A stretch of 64,000 nt of DNA from Aldrovandia affinis (taxonomy: Eukaryota; Chordata; Actinopteri; Notacanthiformes; Halosauridae): NCBI GenBank assembly GCA_029706075.1, contig JAINUG010000020.1, positions 2,619,625 to 2,683,624 of the forward strand, in the 5' to 3' direction. Below the pieces are notes generated by a model. The model worked only from the letters and a program-made list of their open reading frames with translations, was not told the DNA's origin and searched no databases. Positions 21,191 to 33,010 of the stretch are shown here, piece by piece (the first letter of the stretch is position 1; every line of letters starts with the position of its first letter). Position numbers and translations under genes: made by a program.

Positions 21191-24100
21191 AACGCTTAAC
21201 TATGTTACCGCTATAATACATTGTATTGATAGACATTGCACAGTGCTCAAATTGCTCAAAAACCGCCAACAGTGTGGCACTTTCATTAAAAAGGTTAAAT
21301 GCATTACTTCTACTTCACTTAAATGAGTAATATAGAATGCTATTCAATTTCAAATGAGTTGCTAAATCGGTTGTTATTGGGCCCACGACATTCACTACCT
21401 ACAAATTAGAGCAGTCAGTACCACTCAAGGTTGGATGTTACAAGTAGCCAAACACTATCACAGCTCCAACAAGAAGCAGTTCATTAACCCCTTTAATATG
21501 CAAGCGAGAGCTGAAGATAGCTGAACAATGGATCTGAGCCATCTGCTTTAATAATGAGGACAGCGGAATTGTCTTTTGGGAGCCTTTTGATGCACGGCTG
21601 CCATCTGGTGTTTGCAAAGGAATAAAATTACATTAATGGGTCCGGGAGTGGGATTGAAACTCACATTTCAAGATCTGGCTCACATTTTCCACAGGGCCAA
21701 CCGTGAATCGTCACCACTGATTTACAGTATGTAATGGGGCTAGGTTTTCAGTTTTCAATCCCTAATTTGTGATAAAATGTGATTTTGAAGGGGGGGAATA
21801 TTATTTATATATAGATGTATATTGCGGGATGTGTACAGTCATTGGAATAGTTTTTTTTTTACCTAGCAGTATGACTAGCAATTGACATTTCATGAATACA
21901 TGCTGAATATTGGAATACTGGAGAACTGAAGGGACATCCCATGATATACATTATGTAACAACAACAAAAAACTGAACAAAACCAAGCGGGCACTGAAACA
22001 ACAATCTTACTTTCAGGACTGGTATTGTTATTATCATAACATAATACGGAAATTCCTGAAAAGGATAGTCTGATATAGCATAAAGAACTGATATTTTTCT
22101 CGAAATAGTATCATAAAAACATGTTTGTACATATTTGTACCAAGTTATGGCCTAAGTTATAAGTTATGGCCTCCACAAATTGACGCAACCACCTCTCACC
22201 CTAATGTAACTTCAGTGTTTATGACTAATGGCATAATTTATTACTAATGTTGCATATTCCCAGCAATGGGTGAGTGGCACAAATGGTTCATGCAATTCAC
22301 TAAGGGAATTACCACAGGCTTCATAATCAACAATACTCTGATTATATACCTTTCCATGTGAGCGAAATAAACTGTGCCTGTGATGTGGAACGATCGATCG
22401 GTTTTGACAAAATCTCATCAATTTCAGTCAAGTTTTTATTTAAACTTTATTTTACTTGTGGCTTTTCTTTGTTGTGAATTTTAAAACCATTTTTTCAGTT
22501 GTAAAATCAGTAAAAGTCAATACTGTATTATATACATTTTCTATTCATATGTATGTTTATTTTATCACAACCGAAATCAATTGAAACTGAATCCTGGCAA
22601 GCGTAATGATATAGTACTGTTGTTGAACTTTAGCACTGTTTTTCAGCATAATGCTCATTTACTGTATTGCTCTCTGTTCTGTACGTTCTGTGTTCTTTGT
22701 TGTCGAATTGTGCATTGTTAATCTTCTCTTGTTCTTGCACGTTGAATCTTGTGTTTTTAATGCATGGAGTAACTTGCCATATCATGTAGTAGAAGCAGAG
22801 GCCTTTGGGACAAGGCCCATGCTGGATGCTCTCTAGACCAGGGTTACTCAGATCTGGCCTACAAATCCAATCTCGGTTCAGATTTTTCTGCGTTGGTGGA
22901 ACGAAGAACACCTGTAGACACCGCAACTTTGTGGCGGTGCTACGGTTGGGTAGCCAAGCACATGTTTGCCAAGTACTCCCACACTTCACTTATTAATGTG
23001 GACTGTAACATTCTGTACACGACAGATTCCGTCCACCGAGTGAGACCGCTGAGATGGCTGGCTATAATGTGCCGTGTTTAGGCATGTTCACACCCATGCA
23101 TTGCATTTGCTGAGACTCCAAAGCTGATGCATAGCATTTTCACAATGCTGCTTTAATATTGGATGCAACACTTCTCACACACAATGTAATTTAGCATATT
23201 ATCTGAATTCCACCTGCATTTGCTAAAATGATTCTTTATTAGCTGAGTTTGCCATGAGTTTGAGAAGAGATTTGTCCCCTTCAGTTTGGCAATTAAGCAT
23301 CACGATAAGCACTGTTGGCGAGTAGTTACACTGCTTGTAGTTTAGGTTGAACTACATTTTCCTGTGGTGTGGTGGTAGTCAAACTCATTGTAAATCCTGG
23401 TAAGTTAGCATTGCTACTCGCTACATATTTTCCAAAGAAAAATAAAGACAATTAAATTGATTTAGTTATAATCCTTGGATTATTTCCCGCAGCTCCAGGG
23501 TGACGTTGCCCCTAAGGATCTAGGATTAGATCCAGAATTGGGGATCAGATTCAGATCTAGGATCAGGTTTCCCAATCCTAACCGTAACAAATGTCAGAAT
23601 TTGTTAAAGTGCCAAAAAAAGACTGAACCTGGATCTATGGCTAGGAGCAAACCTTCCTGTGTCTCCCAGCTTGGCTCAACCTGTTTTCTCACTTTCAGCG
23701 CGTGCTCTCCCCAGACTACGTCCTTTACCTGTCGTGTCTATCGTATCATGTAAAATATGGACACAGAATCATATTGGCCCTACTTAAGTACATTTATGAT
23801 CTTAATCATTTCTACAAACAGGTTGTGTGTTCACATGTGAACTGGTGCAAGCCCCCATATTCAGGAGAGTTGATCAGCTAGCTAGCAAGAGTAGCCAGTT
23901 CAGTTAGCTAGCTATTATTAGCCAGCATATTAATTATCGTTCTAGCAGTCATATCAATTTTTTTGCCCAGCTACAGTTCATTAAATAGTTGACGTTTTTT
24001 ATTAAGTTGTTTCACTGTTGTGAACTACTTTTTAAAAGTAGCTTTAGTGTAGCTAACTACTTTTCTCTCAAGGGTAGCTTTACTGTAGCTTAAATCCTTA

Positions 24101-26525
24101 GTATGCTTAATTTAGTTAGTTATTACTACTACATTTTCAGAGTAGCTTCCCAACTGACAATACGTTTGTCACATCATTGTTTATTCAATTATGCATAGTT
24201 TTGATTTTGTTGTATCCACACTGGTGCTAATATAGCCTCATTGTATGCACTGTTAGTCAATCTGGATACGAGCGTCTGTTTGACACACCTTGGATTTAAA
24301 TAAAGCCATGAATGTGCCTCCAGTCCTATTAAAACCAGATCAACTTCTTCCCCGTGACACAAATAAATGAGTGACTCAGTCCCCGGTCTCAGCTCATAGA
24401 CATGATTTCACCAGGTGAGGTCACATGTCTATTGTCTTGTCTGAACAAACGGGGGGGATGGCAAATATAACACATTTAGCCCCATAATGGAAGAGCAGGG
24501 TTAATTGAAATGTGTACAGCACACTCCCTTTCACTAGTGAGAGTGGATCATGGAAGCCAAATGAGACTTCAGACACCGATGGAAATGTAAGCAGTTCCCC
24601 CTTCTCATCAAGGCAGCCTTTTATACATGTGGTAGTAAAATTGCCCAATAACACTGACCCAACAGGCTCTCCTTCCGTTTTACACTTTCTTCCCAAATCT
24701 CTTTTTGTCCTCAATTTATTTTGAATGCCTTTTCCCTCAAAGATTATTCCCTCAAATAACTGCCCAGATTGTGTGTGAGAACAAGAGATATTTACTGTCT
24801 TTATTGGAAGGGACAAATAAAAACAAAAACTTACAGCCCTGCTGTTAACCTTTTTATTCAACATAATTTAATAATAGTATTGATTTCTGGAATATTCTAT
24901 TGCCTGAACTTAAGCTCTTGTGTGCTGTTAAATCTGGATTAGGTACCTAAAGAGACAGTTACTCATTCATTGCAAATAGGTCTGTTGATTTTAGGTGTGT
25001 GACCGATAAGAATGCCCAGATAATCAGGTACCGACCAACTAATGGTTAGTTCCCCATTTTCTGCGTTGTCCTAATTAAGCTATATATCATTTCATATTCA
25101 CTTGTGTACCTTTCGCTGTGGGGTGTGCCCATCTCTTACTGTTCCTGCAATGTGTCATAGAGATGTGAGATACTGTGTAAAAAAACGGGGCCTCACTCTG
25201 ACCCTGACCTCGTATATCCAAGTCAGCGCTTCACCTAAATGCATTTCAGCACTTCAGGCTTCAATCGACCATCTGCCCAAAAAAACGTATCACTCGATCT
25301 CATAGGAAAGACCTCTTAATAGAGGACGCTTCGTGGAACGGAAGATAGGAATTATACAGCTGTGGCTTTTTTGGCTGATCTCTATTTTTGGTATGTAATT
25401 TCTTCCTTTGCTTGCCGTAAGTAGGCTGTTATTGATCTGTAGTGGCGTAACCCTGGATTTCGTAGCCCACGCAACCTTTTTCACTTACATAGTTAAATGT
25501 AATTAAATTAAATGTAAACTTTTTGAGAAGCTTTGTGTGGTTAATGCAAGTAGTTTCAGTTCCACCTGCTGACCACTAGAGGGAGCAAAGAAAGGCTCAG
25601 GGCCATCAACAAAACATCCTACTGCACTTTAGTCAAGCGTGATAAAGTAGTGTCCTCTGCTTTAAGATGGAAAATACTGAGCTGTATTTCTAAGTATAGA
25701 TGTGTGTGCAACAGCAAATGGGGATTTGGGGGGACCCAGGTAGGATTGGCAGCCCAGGCTCCAGGAGGGCTACCATTGTGGCTGAATGAATTGTTGCCGG
25801 GGGTAACTGGATATCCGGCAAAGGCCTCCTGTCCACTGCATGTAATCCGTCTCCCTAATCCAGTCTGCACCAACCCCCTCGCACCCCCTGGCCAATCCCA
25901 ATTTGATGTTTTACACCCCATCGGAGGTGCTGGAGCCTGAGAAATTGTATTGATGGCTGTTTATTATGGTTTGTGTTTCATGAGCGTGGTACATTTAAGC
26001 ATGTGTCCCACTTTAAAGTCTGGCAGGGGCAGGTAGAGATTTAATCCCTTTCATTTCATTGTTGATATTTGGTGACAGCTGGTGATTGCGCACTTTGATT
26101 ACTGTTGCTGTAGTACCTGCAAACACTGTTACATTTTTAACAGGAGGTGAGGTACAGAGTTCTATTACAGTATCTCAAATAAGTGGTCAGTTCATCCAGA
26201 GTTCAACCCTACCTCACCTCATAGTGAATGCAAGTTAAACTCTGTTTCTGCCTTTCATATACAATTTGAATCTGGTCCACCACAGGATTGAGGGCTTGTC
26301 TCCCAGCTGGACATGCACGCACACACGCACATGCAAGTACTATGCATACACACTCACACACAGAATCGCTCACAGACACGAACACAATGACAGGCAAAAG
26401 GTAGGCGTCCAGCCTCTGTGCTGGGCTGATATTTGACCCTGTCTGTTGCTGTCGCAATAGGAATGTTCAGTTTGTCCAGCACGGCAGGGAAGAGCAGTAA
26501 CTAACATAATATCCCACCTCTATGT
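21191..26525. other. Non-coding stretch
   Basis: No gene recognised. Short items seen are a possible hAT end at 22838 (CCAGGGTTACTCAGATCTGG, partner not found), an imperfect repeat of GGATCAGATTCAGATCTAGG-type words at 23515-23570, and CA-rich sequence at 26310-26380. The block at 21480-21720 is unique-looking and rich in possible E-box and SOX-like sites. The 147-codon minus-strand frame at 24421-24864 has no recognisable domain and is probably chance. Confidence 0.4.
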
Positions 26526-26546
26526 GTGTACATTACATTACATTAC

Positions 26547-26864
26547 TGTGGAGGACATCGGTCTCAGCACTCTCACAGGGTGTGAGAGTAAACCGTGGCC
26601 CGGAAGGTTGCTCCAAAGGCCATAATTGGTTTAATTATTTAATTATTGTTTAATTGGTGCCAATCAGTCAATTGATATGGAAGTCAATTGGCTGATTGGG
26701 TGTCTGTGTGAGAATTTGAGTTTAGTGTTGATTGTGATTGGGTGATTGTCTCACGAGTCCCACCTGAGCCAGGCAGAAACTAAGCCTATTTAAGAGCAGG
26801 TGGGGCGAGTGGGGAATCAGTTAGTCTTTGTTTTGCGTGTGTATGGAGAGTTGGTCTTGTCATT

Positions 26865-26904
<40 letters not shown>

Positions 26905-27615
26905 CGCGTGTGCGTGTGCGTGCGCGTGCGCGTGTGAGAGAGTGAGTGCGCGTGCACGTATGTTGTGGAGCGTTGTGTTGTGGAGTGATGTTTGATGTTT
27001 GTGGAGTTTTGTGTGCGTTTGTCGAAAGTGACTAAGTAGAGTGCTTCCTGTGTGTGTGGGGAAGAGCGAGAGGGTGCCCTGAAAGAGGGTCCGCCTCTCG
27101 CCCTCGGTTTTATTGAAAGAACGCTCGCACTCGGCAGTGGAGAGTGTTTCTGGGCAACAGCCCAAGAACTCTCACTGGAAGAGTGAAGAGTGTCTTGGGG
27201 CTGGTTGCCAGAACTCTCACTGTGGGGAGTGGCGAGTGTCTCTGTATGAATGGGTAAGAGAACTCGGACTGCAAAGTTTGAGTGTCTCAGTATGCATGGG
27301 TGGGAAGCACTTGAAAGGTCACTGGAACTCCGGATGAAGAGGCGCGGTGTCCCGTAAGTTGTGGTTATTTTAACTTGTTATTTTAGTTCGTTGTTTTTAC
27401 CCGAAAGCTTCGCGGCGAGTAGGGTGAAGATTTTGTGTTTGTGTCTGTGTTTGTCTTTGTTATATGTTAACCTGCTACTCCCACTGTCTCTTCCCCATGT
27501 CTGGGGGGAGAGACAGAAAATAAATATATATATCTGGTCCGTACACCGACAAACTCCACTCCGTGTCTCCTGGCTGCTCTGTTCCCATCCAGGGTTTGTC
27601 ACGTGGCGTGTGACA
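26547..27615 (+). mobile_element. Probable solo LTR (about 1.07 kb) inserted in the L2 tail
   Basis: Starts TGTGGAGG and ends GTGTGACA (TG...CA form). It is flanked by ATTAC (26542-26546) and ATTAA (27616-27620), a 4-of-5 match as expected for an aged 5-bp duplication. It contains a TATTTAAG box at 26787, an AATAAA at 27519-27524 and a long (GT)n(GC)n run at 26866-26936, in the order promoter, transcribed region, polyadenylation signal. No internal retrotransposon genes are present. The Ty3/gypsy or other family is not assignable from the LTR alone. Confidence 0.6.
26866..26936. repeat. (GT)n(GC)n microsatellite inside the LTR
   Basis: GT repeats followed by GC and mixed GTGC units, about 70 bases. 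Confidence 0.95.
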
Positions 27616-27649
27616 ATTAAATTTTAAGCATTTAGCAGACGCTCTTATC

Positions 27650-28622
27650 CAGAGCGACTTACAAGATGAATACATGGTTGGAACAATCATAGTTTGCGCA
27701 TGAGATCAGTGCAGTAACACAGCGATAGACATCGTTGTAGGCAGCTGCATACCATACCTGTAACACTGAGAAGGAAAAGGTTAGTAATATATAGTTTTTT
27801 TTAATTAAATGAGAAGGCAGGGATACATATACAAGAAGTATTGAGCAAGTCGCCAGTGGTGATGACAATTGGGTAGAATTCAGTGGTAGTGGAGTCTGAA
27901 AAGGTGGGTTTTGAGTCTCTTGCGGAAGATCACAAGTGATTCCGCGGTCCTGACTGATTGCGGAAGGTTGTTCCACCACCGAAGGGTCAGGACAGAGAAG
28001 AGGCGAGACCGCGATGAGCGGCTGCCAGGCACCCGGAGGGATGGGACAGTCAGTTTGCCAGAGGAGACAGAGGGGTCTGGCTGGGATGTAAGGTGTGATG
28101 AGTGTCTGGAGGTAAGGGGGAGCAGCTCCTCTAGCCGCCTGAAAGGCAAGCACCAGTGATTTGAATCTGATGCGTGCTGCGATGGGAAGCCAGTGCAGAG
28201 AGGAGAGTAGAGCGGTGACGTGAGTGAACTTGGGTTGATTGAACACCAGACGTGTGGCATTCTGGACTAGTTGCAATGGCTTGATGGCACAGGCCGGTAG
28301 TAGAATTGCAGTAGTCCAGACGTGAGATCACCATGTGCGGCCTCTTGGGTGAGGAACGGTCGGATCCTCCGGATGTTGTGGAGGGATAATCGGCAGGTCT
28401 GGGTGATTGCTGCTATGTGGCCCAAGAAGCACAGCTGGTCATCCAGGGTCACTCCAAGACTCCTAGCAGACTGGGACGGAGACACTATGGACCCTTCCAT
28501 GGTGATTGAAGCATCAATCATCGGGGAGCCCTATGCTGCTCTGTCTTCCCCAGGTTCAGCTTCAGGTGGTTGGTGGAAATCCAGGCAGAGATGTCAGCCA
28601 GGCATGCAGAGATCGGTGCTGG
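27650..28622 (-). pseudogene. L2-type LINE reverse-transcriptase C-terminal region, frameshifted
   Basis: Four overlapping minus-strand frames carry successive pieces of one protein. They read LADISAWISTNHLKLNLGKT (near 28610-28550), SARSLGVTLDDQLCF and IRRIRPFLT (28521-28330), VISRLDYCNS (28334), then LQLVQNATRLVFN-type sequence with SLHWLPIAARIRFKSLVLAF (28276-28100), and finally RWWNNLPQSVRTAES with FRKRLKTHLF (27880-27990). This order is typical of the end of an L2 ORF2. At least three frameshifts separate the pieces. The catalytic RT core and endonuclease are absent. Confidence 0.88.
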
Positions 28623-30278
28623 GACACTGTGTGTGCGTGCATGCGGGTGTGTTTGGATACATGCGTGCACAAGTTTTTGCGTGTGCGCATGAACATGTGT
28701 GCGTGCGCGTCGGGGGTGGCGTTTGCCAGTGTTGGAAGTCCTGGGCCAGGAAGGATTACTGAATCAGGCCTCCTCATGGCCAGTGGGGGTCAGCCATGAT
28801 TCAGTAAATGGCCTGAGACCAAGAGATCAGGCACTGAAAAGCAGACCAGACATGCCTGACAACCTTCGGAGCTCCTGTCACTCACAGGGTCACCATTAGC
28901 GACACTCCATTGCGCTGGCTGTGGAATGGGTGCACATGAGGCGTCCCCACACTCCACCTCTGCGCCGAATATGCCTCGCTATTGAGCATGGCTCTTCCAC
29001 TTGAGTAGATGGGAGATCTGGGAGGACAAGAGCAGTGTGAATCTGGCCCGGCCAACAAGTCTACATTTTTAATCCTGCAACACATAATACATTGTGTGTA
29101 AAGTAGGCCATGTGTACTTATTTTATGATTTGACATTATGCTAACAAACCATACCTGTCCAGTGTCATGCCAGACCATGCCACCCCAGGGAGGTTATACA
29201 GGTTCAGTGTACCGGGTTCGCTCATAAATCAACTAGCACACCAGTAACCTTGGTTGCTGGTATGTTTTATTTAATAGAATATCAGCTGTACTCTGCTAGC
29301 TAAATATTCATTGAGCATACCATACAACATACCATACAAGTTCAATATCTGGTTCTCGACTGTACAAGTGAAGCACTGTTGCATTGACAGAAAAAAATTT
29401 ATGGAGCAATATTTAGAGGTGTCATTCAGTAAACATTGCAAACCACAAACGAGCCACTTTCACTGACTATCTGAAGCGCTCTTTTGTTTTTTTCTGACAG
29501 GATGATACGAGTGTGAAAGCCAGTTCTTGCATATTTCATCAAAGATAACAGCGAAGTTACAGAAAACAAATAAAGAATGTAACAGCTAGCTAAACATGTT
29601 TCTTGTTTACAGCCATACATATGGCTGTTGCTTTGTCTTTTCGGTTTAGATGGGGGAAATCAGATCACTGTTGTGCCGAATCTATGCAAAAGCAGAGAAA
29701 CCAGACGAAAGTCATGAACAATGAACTGGATCAAACCGGTATGTTCCCAGAGGTTGCAGGTAACCAGGGACACGGGGTTGTGGAGGTGGGGGTTGCGTGT
29801 TGTTTTGAGAACCTTCTTTGAGACCGAGTCCCAGGAAAGGAAAGAATGATCAACACCCGGACAGAGAACGAGGGAGACAAGGTCAGGCTCTCAGTCTCAC
29901 AGCAACAGCTGCGTAAAACTCCCATCCTCTCCCAGCCTCCTCCCCCCTTGACCAGGCCGGGCGCTGTGAAGAAACAGTCTCCCTTCAGTGGCTTTCCTTT
30001 CGACGAGGTGGGCAGAGTGGCCTTCTCTCTCTGGAAAGGCAGTGTTGAATTCTGATTGGGGCAGACTAATTATTGTCACCAAGACATTTATCCCAGAAAG
30101 GGTCTGGTGACCAAACAGAGGGGGACTCTTTGAGCAGTCTCATCCTGTCAATCAACTGCTTTACATTATAACCTGCCTAATGAGTGTGGCCATGGTAATG
30201 AAGAGTGATAGCCATCCTGCTTCCGTTATCAGTAATACATATTTTCAGAAATGGATGGTTTTATGTTATATAGCCATG
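28623..30278. other. Non-coding stretch
   Basis: No gene recognised. It begins with a degenerate GTGC-rich run (28628-28720). The block 30130-30230 (rich in short AT/GC-balanced words around TAATGAGTGTGGCCATGG) is unique-looking and might be regulatory, without proof. Confidence 0.4.
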
Positions 30279-30280
30279 TA

Positions 30281-31377
30281 CAGGAGGTAGTCAAAATAAT
30301 GGAAACCAAATGAAAATAGGACTTGTATTTTGAAGTAACTGAATCGCAATTGAAAAGGAGTCTACACGTGTTTTTCCTATTAATGTCAATACTAATTACC
30401 AATATATTTTCTGCTATAAAAGACATTTTTAAATCAACACTAGTTTCTAAAGCAACATGAGAGATGGAGACAATTTTGAACAGTTGGTGCCCGAATTACA
30501 GGTGCATCAGTCACTCAAAATGATTTTATGTGTCAAGGGGAACAGTGTAAAAACTCACGACGGCCGACGCCAAACAAAAACTGCAACAGGAAAGAGGAAC
30601 AGTGGCCACAGGTCAAAGCTCACCGACAGGGATAGATGGACACTTAACAGGATAGTTGCTAAAAAACACAAAACAACAGCCTCAAAAATGACCACAGAAC
30701 TGAATCTACACCTCTGTGACACTACCTTGTGAGCTTCACAAAGCTGATATTTATTGTAGGGCTGCCATTTGGAAACCATTTGTAACCAAGGCCTGTGCGT
30801 AACAGTGCATAGCCTGGTGTAATGAGCAGAAAACCTGGACTTCTGAGCAGTGGAAGAAAGTAATATGGTCTGAGTCATCTTTTACTCTTTTTTTGCTACA
30901 TCTGGATGGGGTTATTTATTTATTTATTCTACCTGCTTGGTAGAATTCCCACCAAGGAATACAAAGCCATTTTAGGCGATGGGTGCAGCCTATGGTGCAA
31001 AGCTGTCACCTATGGCTTCCTCAAATGTTCCCATATTCCAAGATGATAACGCCCCCATACACACTGTTAATGGGATTCAAGAGTGAAGTCAAACACCTTC
31101 CACGGCTTCCCCAATCACCAGATATAAACCTTGTGAATAAGAAGTTCTAGAACATAGAGTGCAGAGTAGATTTCCACCGCCTTCATCTCTCAAAGAACTG
31201 GAGGCTTTACTTCTTGAGGAATATTGGGATTTCTCATTAGAAACAGTTCAAAACTTGTATAGCAACATTTCAAGAAGGATTTAATCTGTTCTGAAGGGAA
31301 AGGGAAGCTTCACTAACTCCTTATTAGTAAATAAATATTCATATATTGTTTGGTGTTTCCATTATTTTGTCTACCTG
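30281..31377 (+). mobile_element. Decayed Tc1-like transposon
   Basis: Left end CAGGAGGTAGTCAAAATAAT preceded by TA. The right end is its mirror image (CCATTATTTTGTCTACCTG), running into a short GT run. Length is about 1.1 kb. Confidence 0.85.
30457..31284 (+). pseudogene. Tc1-like transposase remnant
   Basis: The frame from 30457 gives the helix-turn-helix/linker part (KRNSGHRSKLTDRDRWTLNR, IVAKKHKTTASKMTTELN). Later pieces in other frames show EQWKKVIWS-type sequence (about 30845), FQDDNAPIHT (about 31037, catalytic D2) and PPSSLKELEALLLEE with ETVQNLYSNISRRI at the end. The glutamate of the DDE triad falls in a corrupted stretch (31117-31145), and several stops and deletions are present, so it is inactive. 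It is a different lineage from the transposases at 17001 and 57677. Confidence 0.85.
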
Positions 31378-31660
31378 TGTGTGTGTGTGTAGGCTCAGTT
31401 TTTATTCATACCATTCATAAAGATGAACAAAAGAGATCAAATAAACTATACAAGTAATGAGGTATATGTTATACTCAAAAAATTCCAAACCTCACTAATA
31501 CAATTGTTCAGAAAACATTTTGTTTATTTTTTTCAAGAAAACATCTGGATCACAATTATTTATGCCCCTAACTATTCTTTATTAAATTTAATCCAGCAAA
31601 AACAAATCTTCATAAATATACAACTTATTTGAAATTCATTGGAAGGTTATGGAACTATAC

Positions 31661-31863
31661 CAGGGGTGGGCAATCTTACCCTGTGTGGGCCAGTGGGTGC
31701 AGGCTTTTGTTCCAACTGAACAGTGACACACCTGATTCCACTAATCAAAGCCCTGATTGAAGACTTTGATTAGCTGATTAGTCAAATCAGGTGAGCTACT
31801 GCTCGGCTGGAACAAAAGCCTGCACCCACACCGGCCAACACAGGGTAAGATTGCCCACCCCTG
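31661..31863. mobile_element. 203-bp hAT-type palindromic element with perfect target duplication
   Basis: CAGGGGTGGGCAATCTTACC at the left and its inverted copy at the right. Most of the element folds back on itself. Flanked by AACTATAC at 31653-31660 and 31864-31871. Confidence 0.95.
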
Positions 31864-31904
31864 AACTATACAGTGGTCTACAATGGTTTCCTGTTTCCCT
31901 AGGG

Positions 31905-32110
31905 CAGGGTCTTCAACTCCAGGCCTCGAGGTCCACTGTGTCTGCAGGTATTTGCTCCAACCACGCACTACACCACCTGATTTAGAATAATTAGTTTACC
32001 TCCTTGGTCCAGGAGGCGAGCTAATTAGTGAAATCAGGTGGTGTAGTGCGTGGTTGGACCAAATACCTGCAGACACAGCGGACCTCGAGGCCTGGAGTTG
32101 AAGACCCCTG
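31905..32110. mobile_element. 206-bp hAT-type palindromic element with perfect target duplication
   Basis: Ends CAGGGTCTTCAACTCCAGGC and its inverted copy. Flanked by CCCTAGGG (itself a palindrome) at 31897-31904 and 32111-32118. It inserted only 41 bp from the preceding hAT palindrome, in the same Tc1-like host element. Confidence 0.95.
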
Positions 32111-32149
32111 CCCTAGGGTATAAAAAGGAGGGAACACATGTTTGAAATA

Positions 32150-32615
32150 CTGTGGTCAGCCATCATCATGATGCAAGGCAAATAACTCCCTGAAAGCATC
32201 AGACAAAAGGTTATTGACCTCCACAGATCAGGAGATGGCTACAAAAAAATAAAAAGTTCAAAGATACTGCTTTCCACTGTTGTCAATTATTAGGAAGTTT
32301 AAGGCCACTGGAACAGTGGCTAACCTGTTAGGTAGAGGACGCAAGTCTATCTTGCCCCCACGTGTAGTGAGACGGCTAGTTTGAGAAGTAAAAAGAAGTC
32401 GAAGGGGCACAGTTCAAGATCTCCAAAACAACCTGGCATCTTGGGGTTACAAGGTGTCTAAAGCTACCATTTGACGGCGCCTACATGACAATGGCCTTAT
32501 GGCAGAGTTGCAAGAAGGAAGCCTTCTTTGAAGACAATTCACCAAAAAAGGCATCTTGAATTAGTCGAACTACATCTAAACTACAATTGGGACCGTGTCT
32601 TGTGGCCAAATCAAA
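32150..32615 (+). pseudogene. N-terminal half of the split Tc1-like transposase
   Basis: Pieces in several frames spell the DNA-binding half of a Tc1-like transposase: a VIDLHRSGDGYKKI helix-turn-helix start (near 32213), RKFKATGTVANLLGRGRKS (32293 onward), PPRVVRRL, RSRRGTVQDLQNNLASWGYK (32397 onward) and a WDRVLW-type stretch near 32590, where the catalytic core should begin. Stops and frameshifts are present. The coding sequence is lost beyond about 32615 and the C-terminal end reappears only at 36340. Confidence 0.75.
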
Positions 32616-33010
32616 TCAATCATAAAATAAAGATTGAAAAATGTAATGGAAGAGATCCGTATTGTATGAAAAGAAATTATTTCTCACAATAAATTAAGTC
32701 TGTGGATATAGCTAACTATTTGTTCTATAGACATCGTTTTCTCAATCCACGACCAAATATCGAAGCACCGCTTCGTTTTTTGGGCTTATTGTGTTTATGT
32801 TACGTACAGTATTGATTACAGTTACGGATGCAACCCTAAAGTGGCCATACATGGGAGCCTCACGGAACTGTGATTTGTGAAATTAAGGTAACATTGATTA
32901 ATGTTAAGTACAAATTGTGAGCCGTTGTAATATGTAGACCATATGCTACCACATGTATATGTTCAGTTTATAAGTTCCCATTAATGTTCTAGCGACATAG
33001 CATTGCTTTC
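32616..33010. other. Unassigned segment between transposase half and LINE 3' end
   Basis: About 400 bases that match neither the Tc1-like coding sequence nor the LINE 3' UTR as shared with copy A. They may be a further small insertion, or sequence brought in with the LINE. Nothing coding is seen. Confidence 0.4.

Larger units (their letters stand above)
26531..28622 (-). mobile_element. L2-type LINE, 5'-truncated, split by an LTR insertion in its tail
   Basis: The minus-strand L2 LINE runs from about 28622 down to 27616, where its tail (TTTAGCAGACGCTCTTATCC on the + strand) begins. It resumes as the terminal CATTACATTACATT microsatellite at 26531-26546. The intervening 26547-27615 is an LTR-like insertion. 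The tail matches the SINE at 55693-55836 and the loose tails at 8630 and 56945. This is what is expected if the SINE borrows L2 machinery. Confidence 0.85.

Noticed and set aside
24421..24864. 147-codon minus-strand open frame
   Set aside because: No recognisable domain, no splice or promoter context, composition like surrounding DNA.
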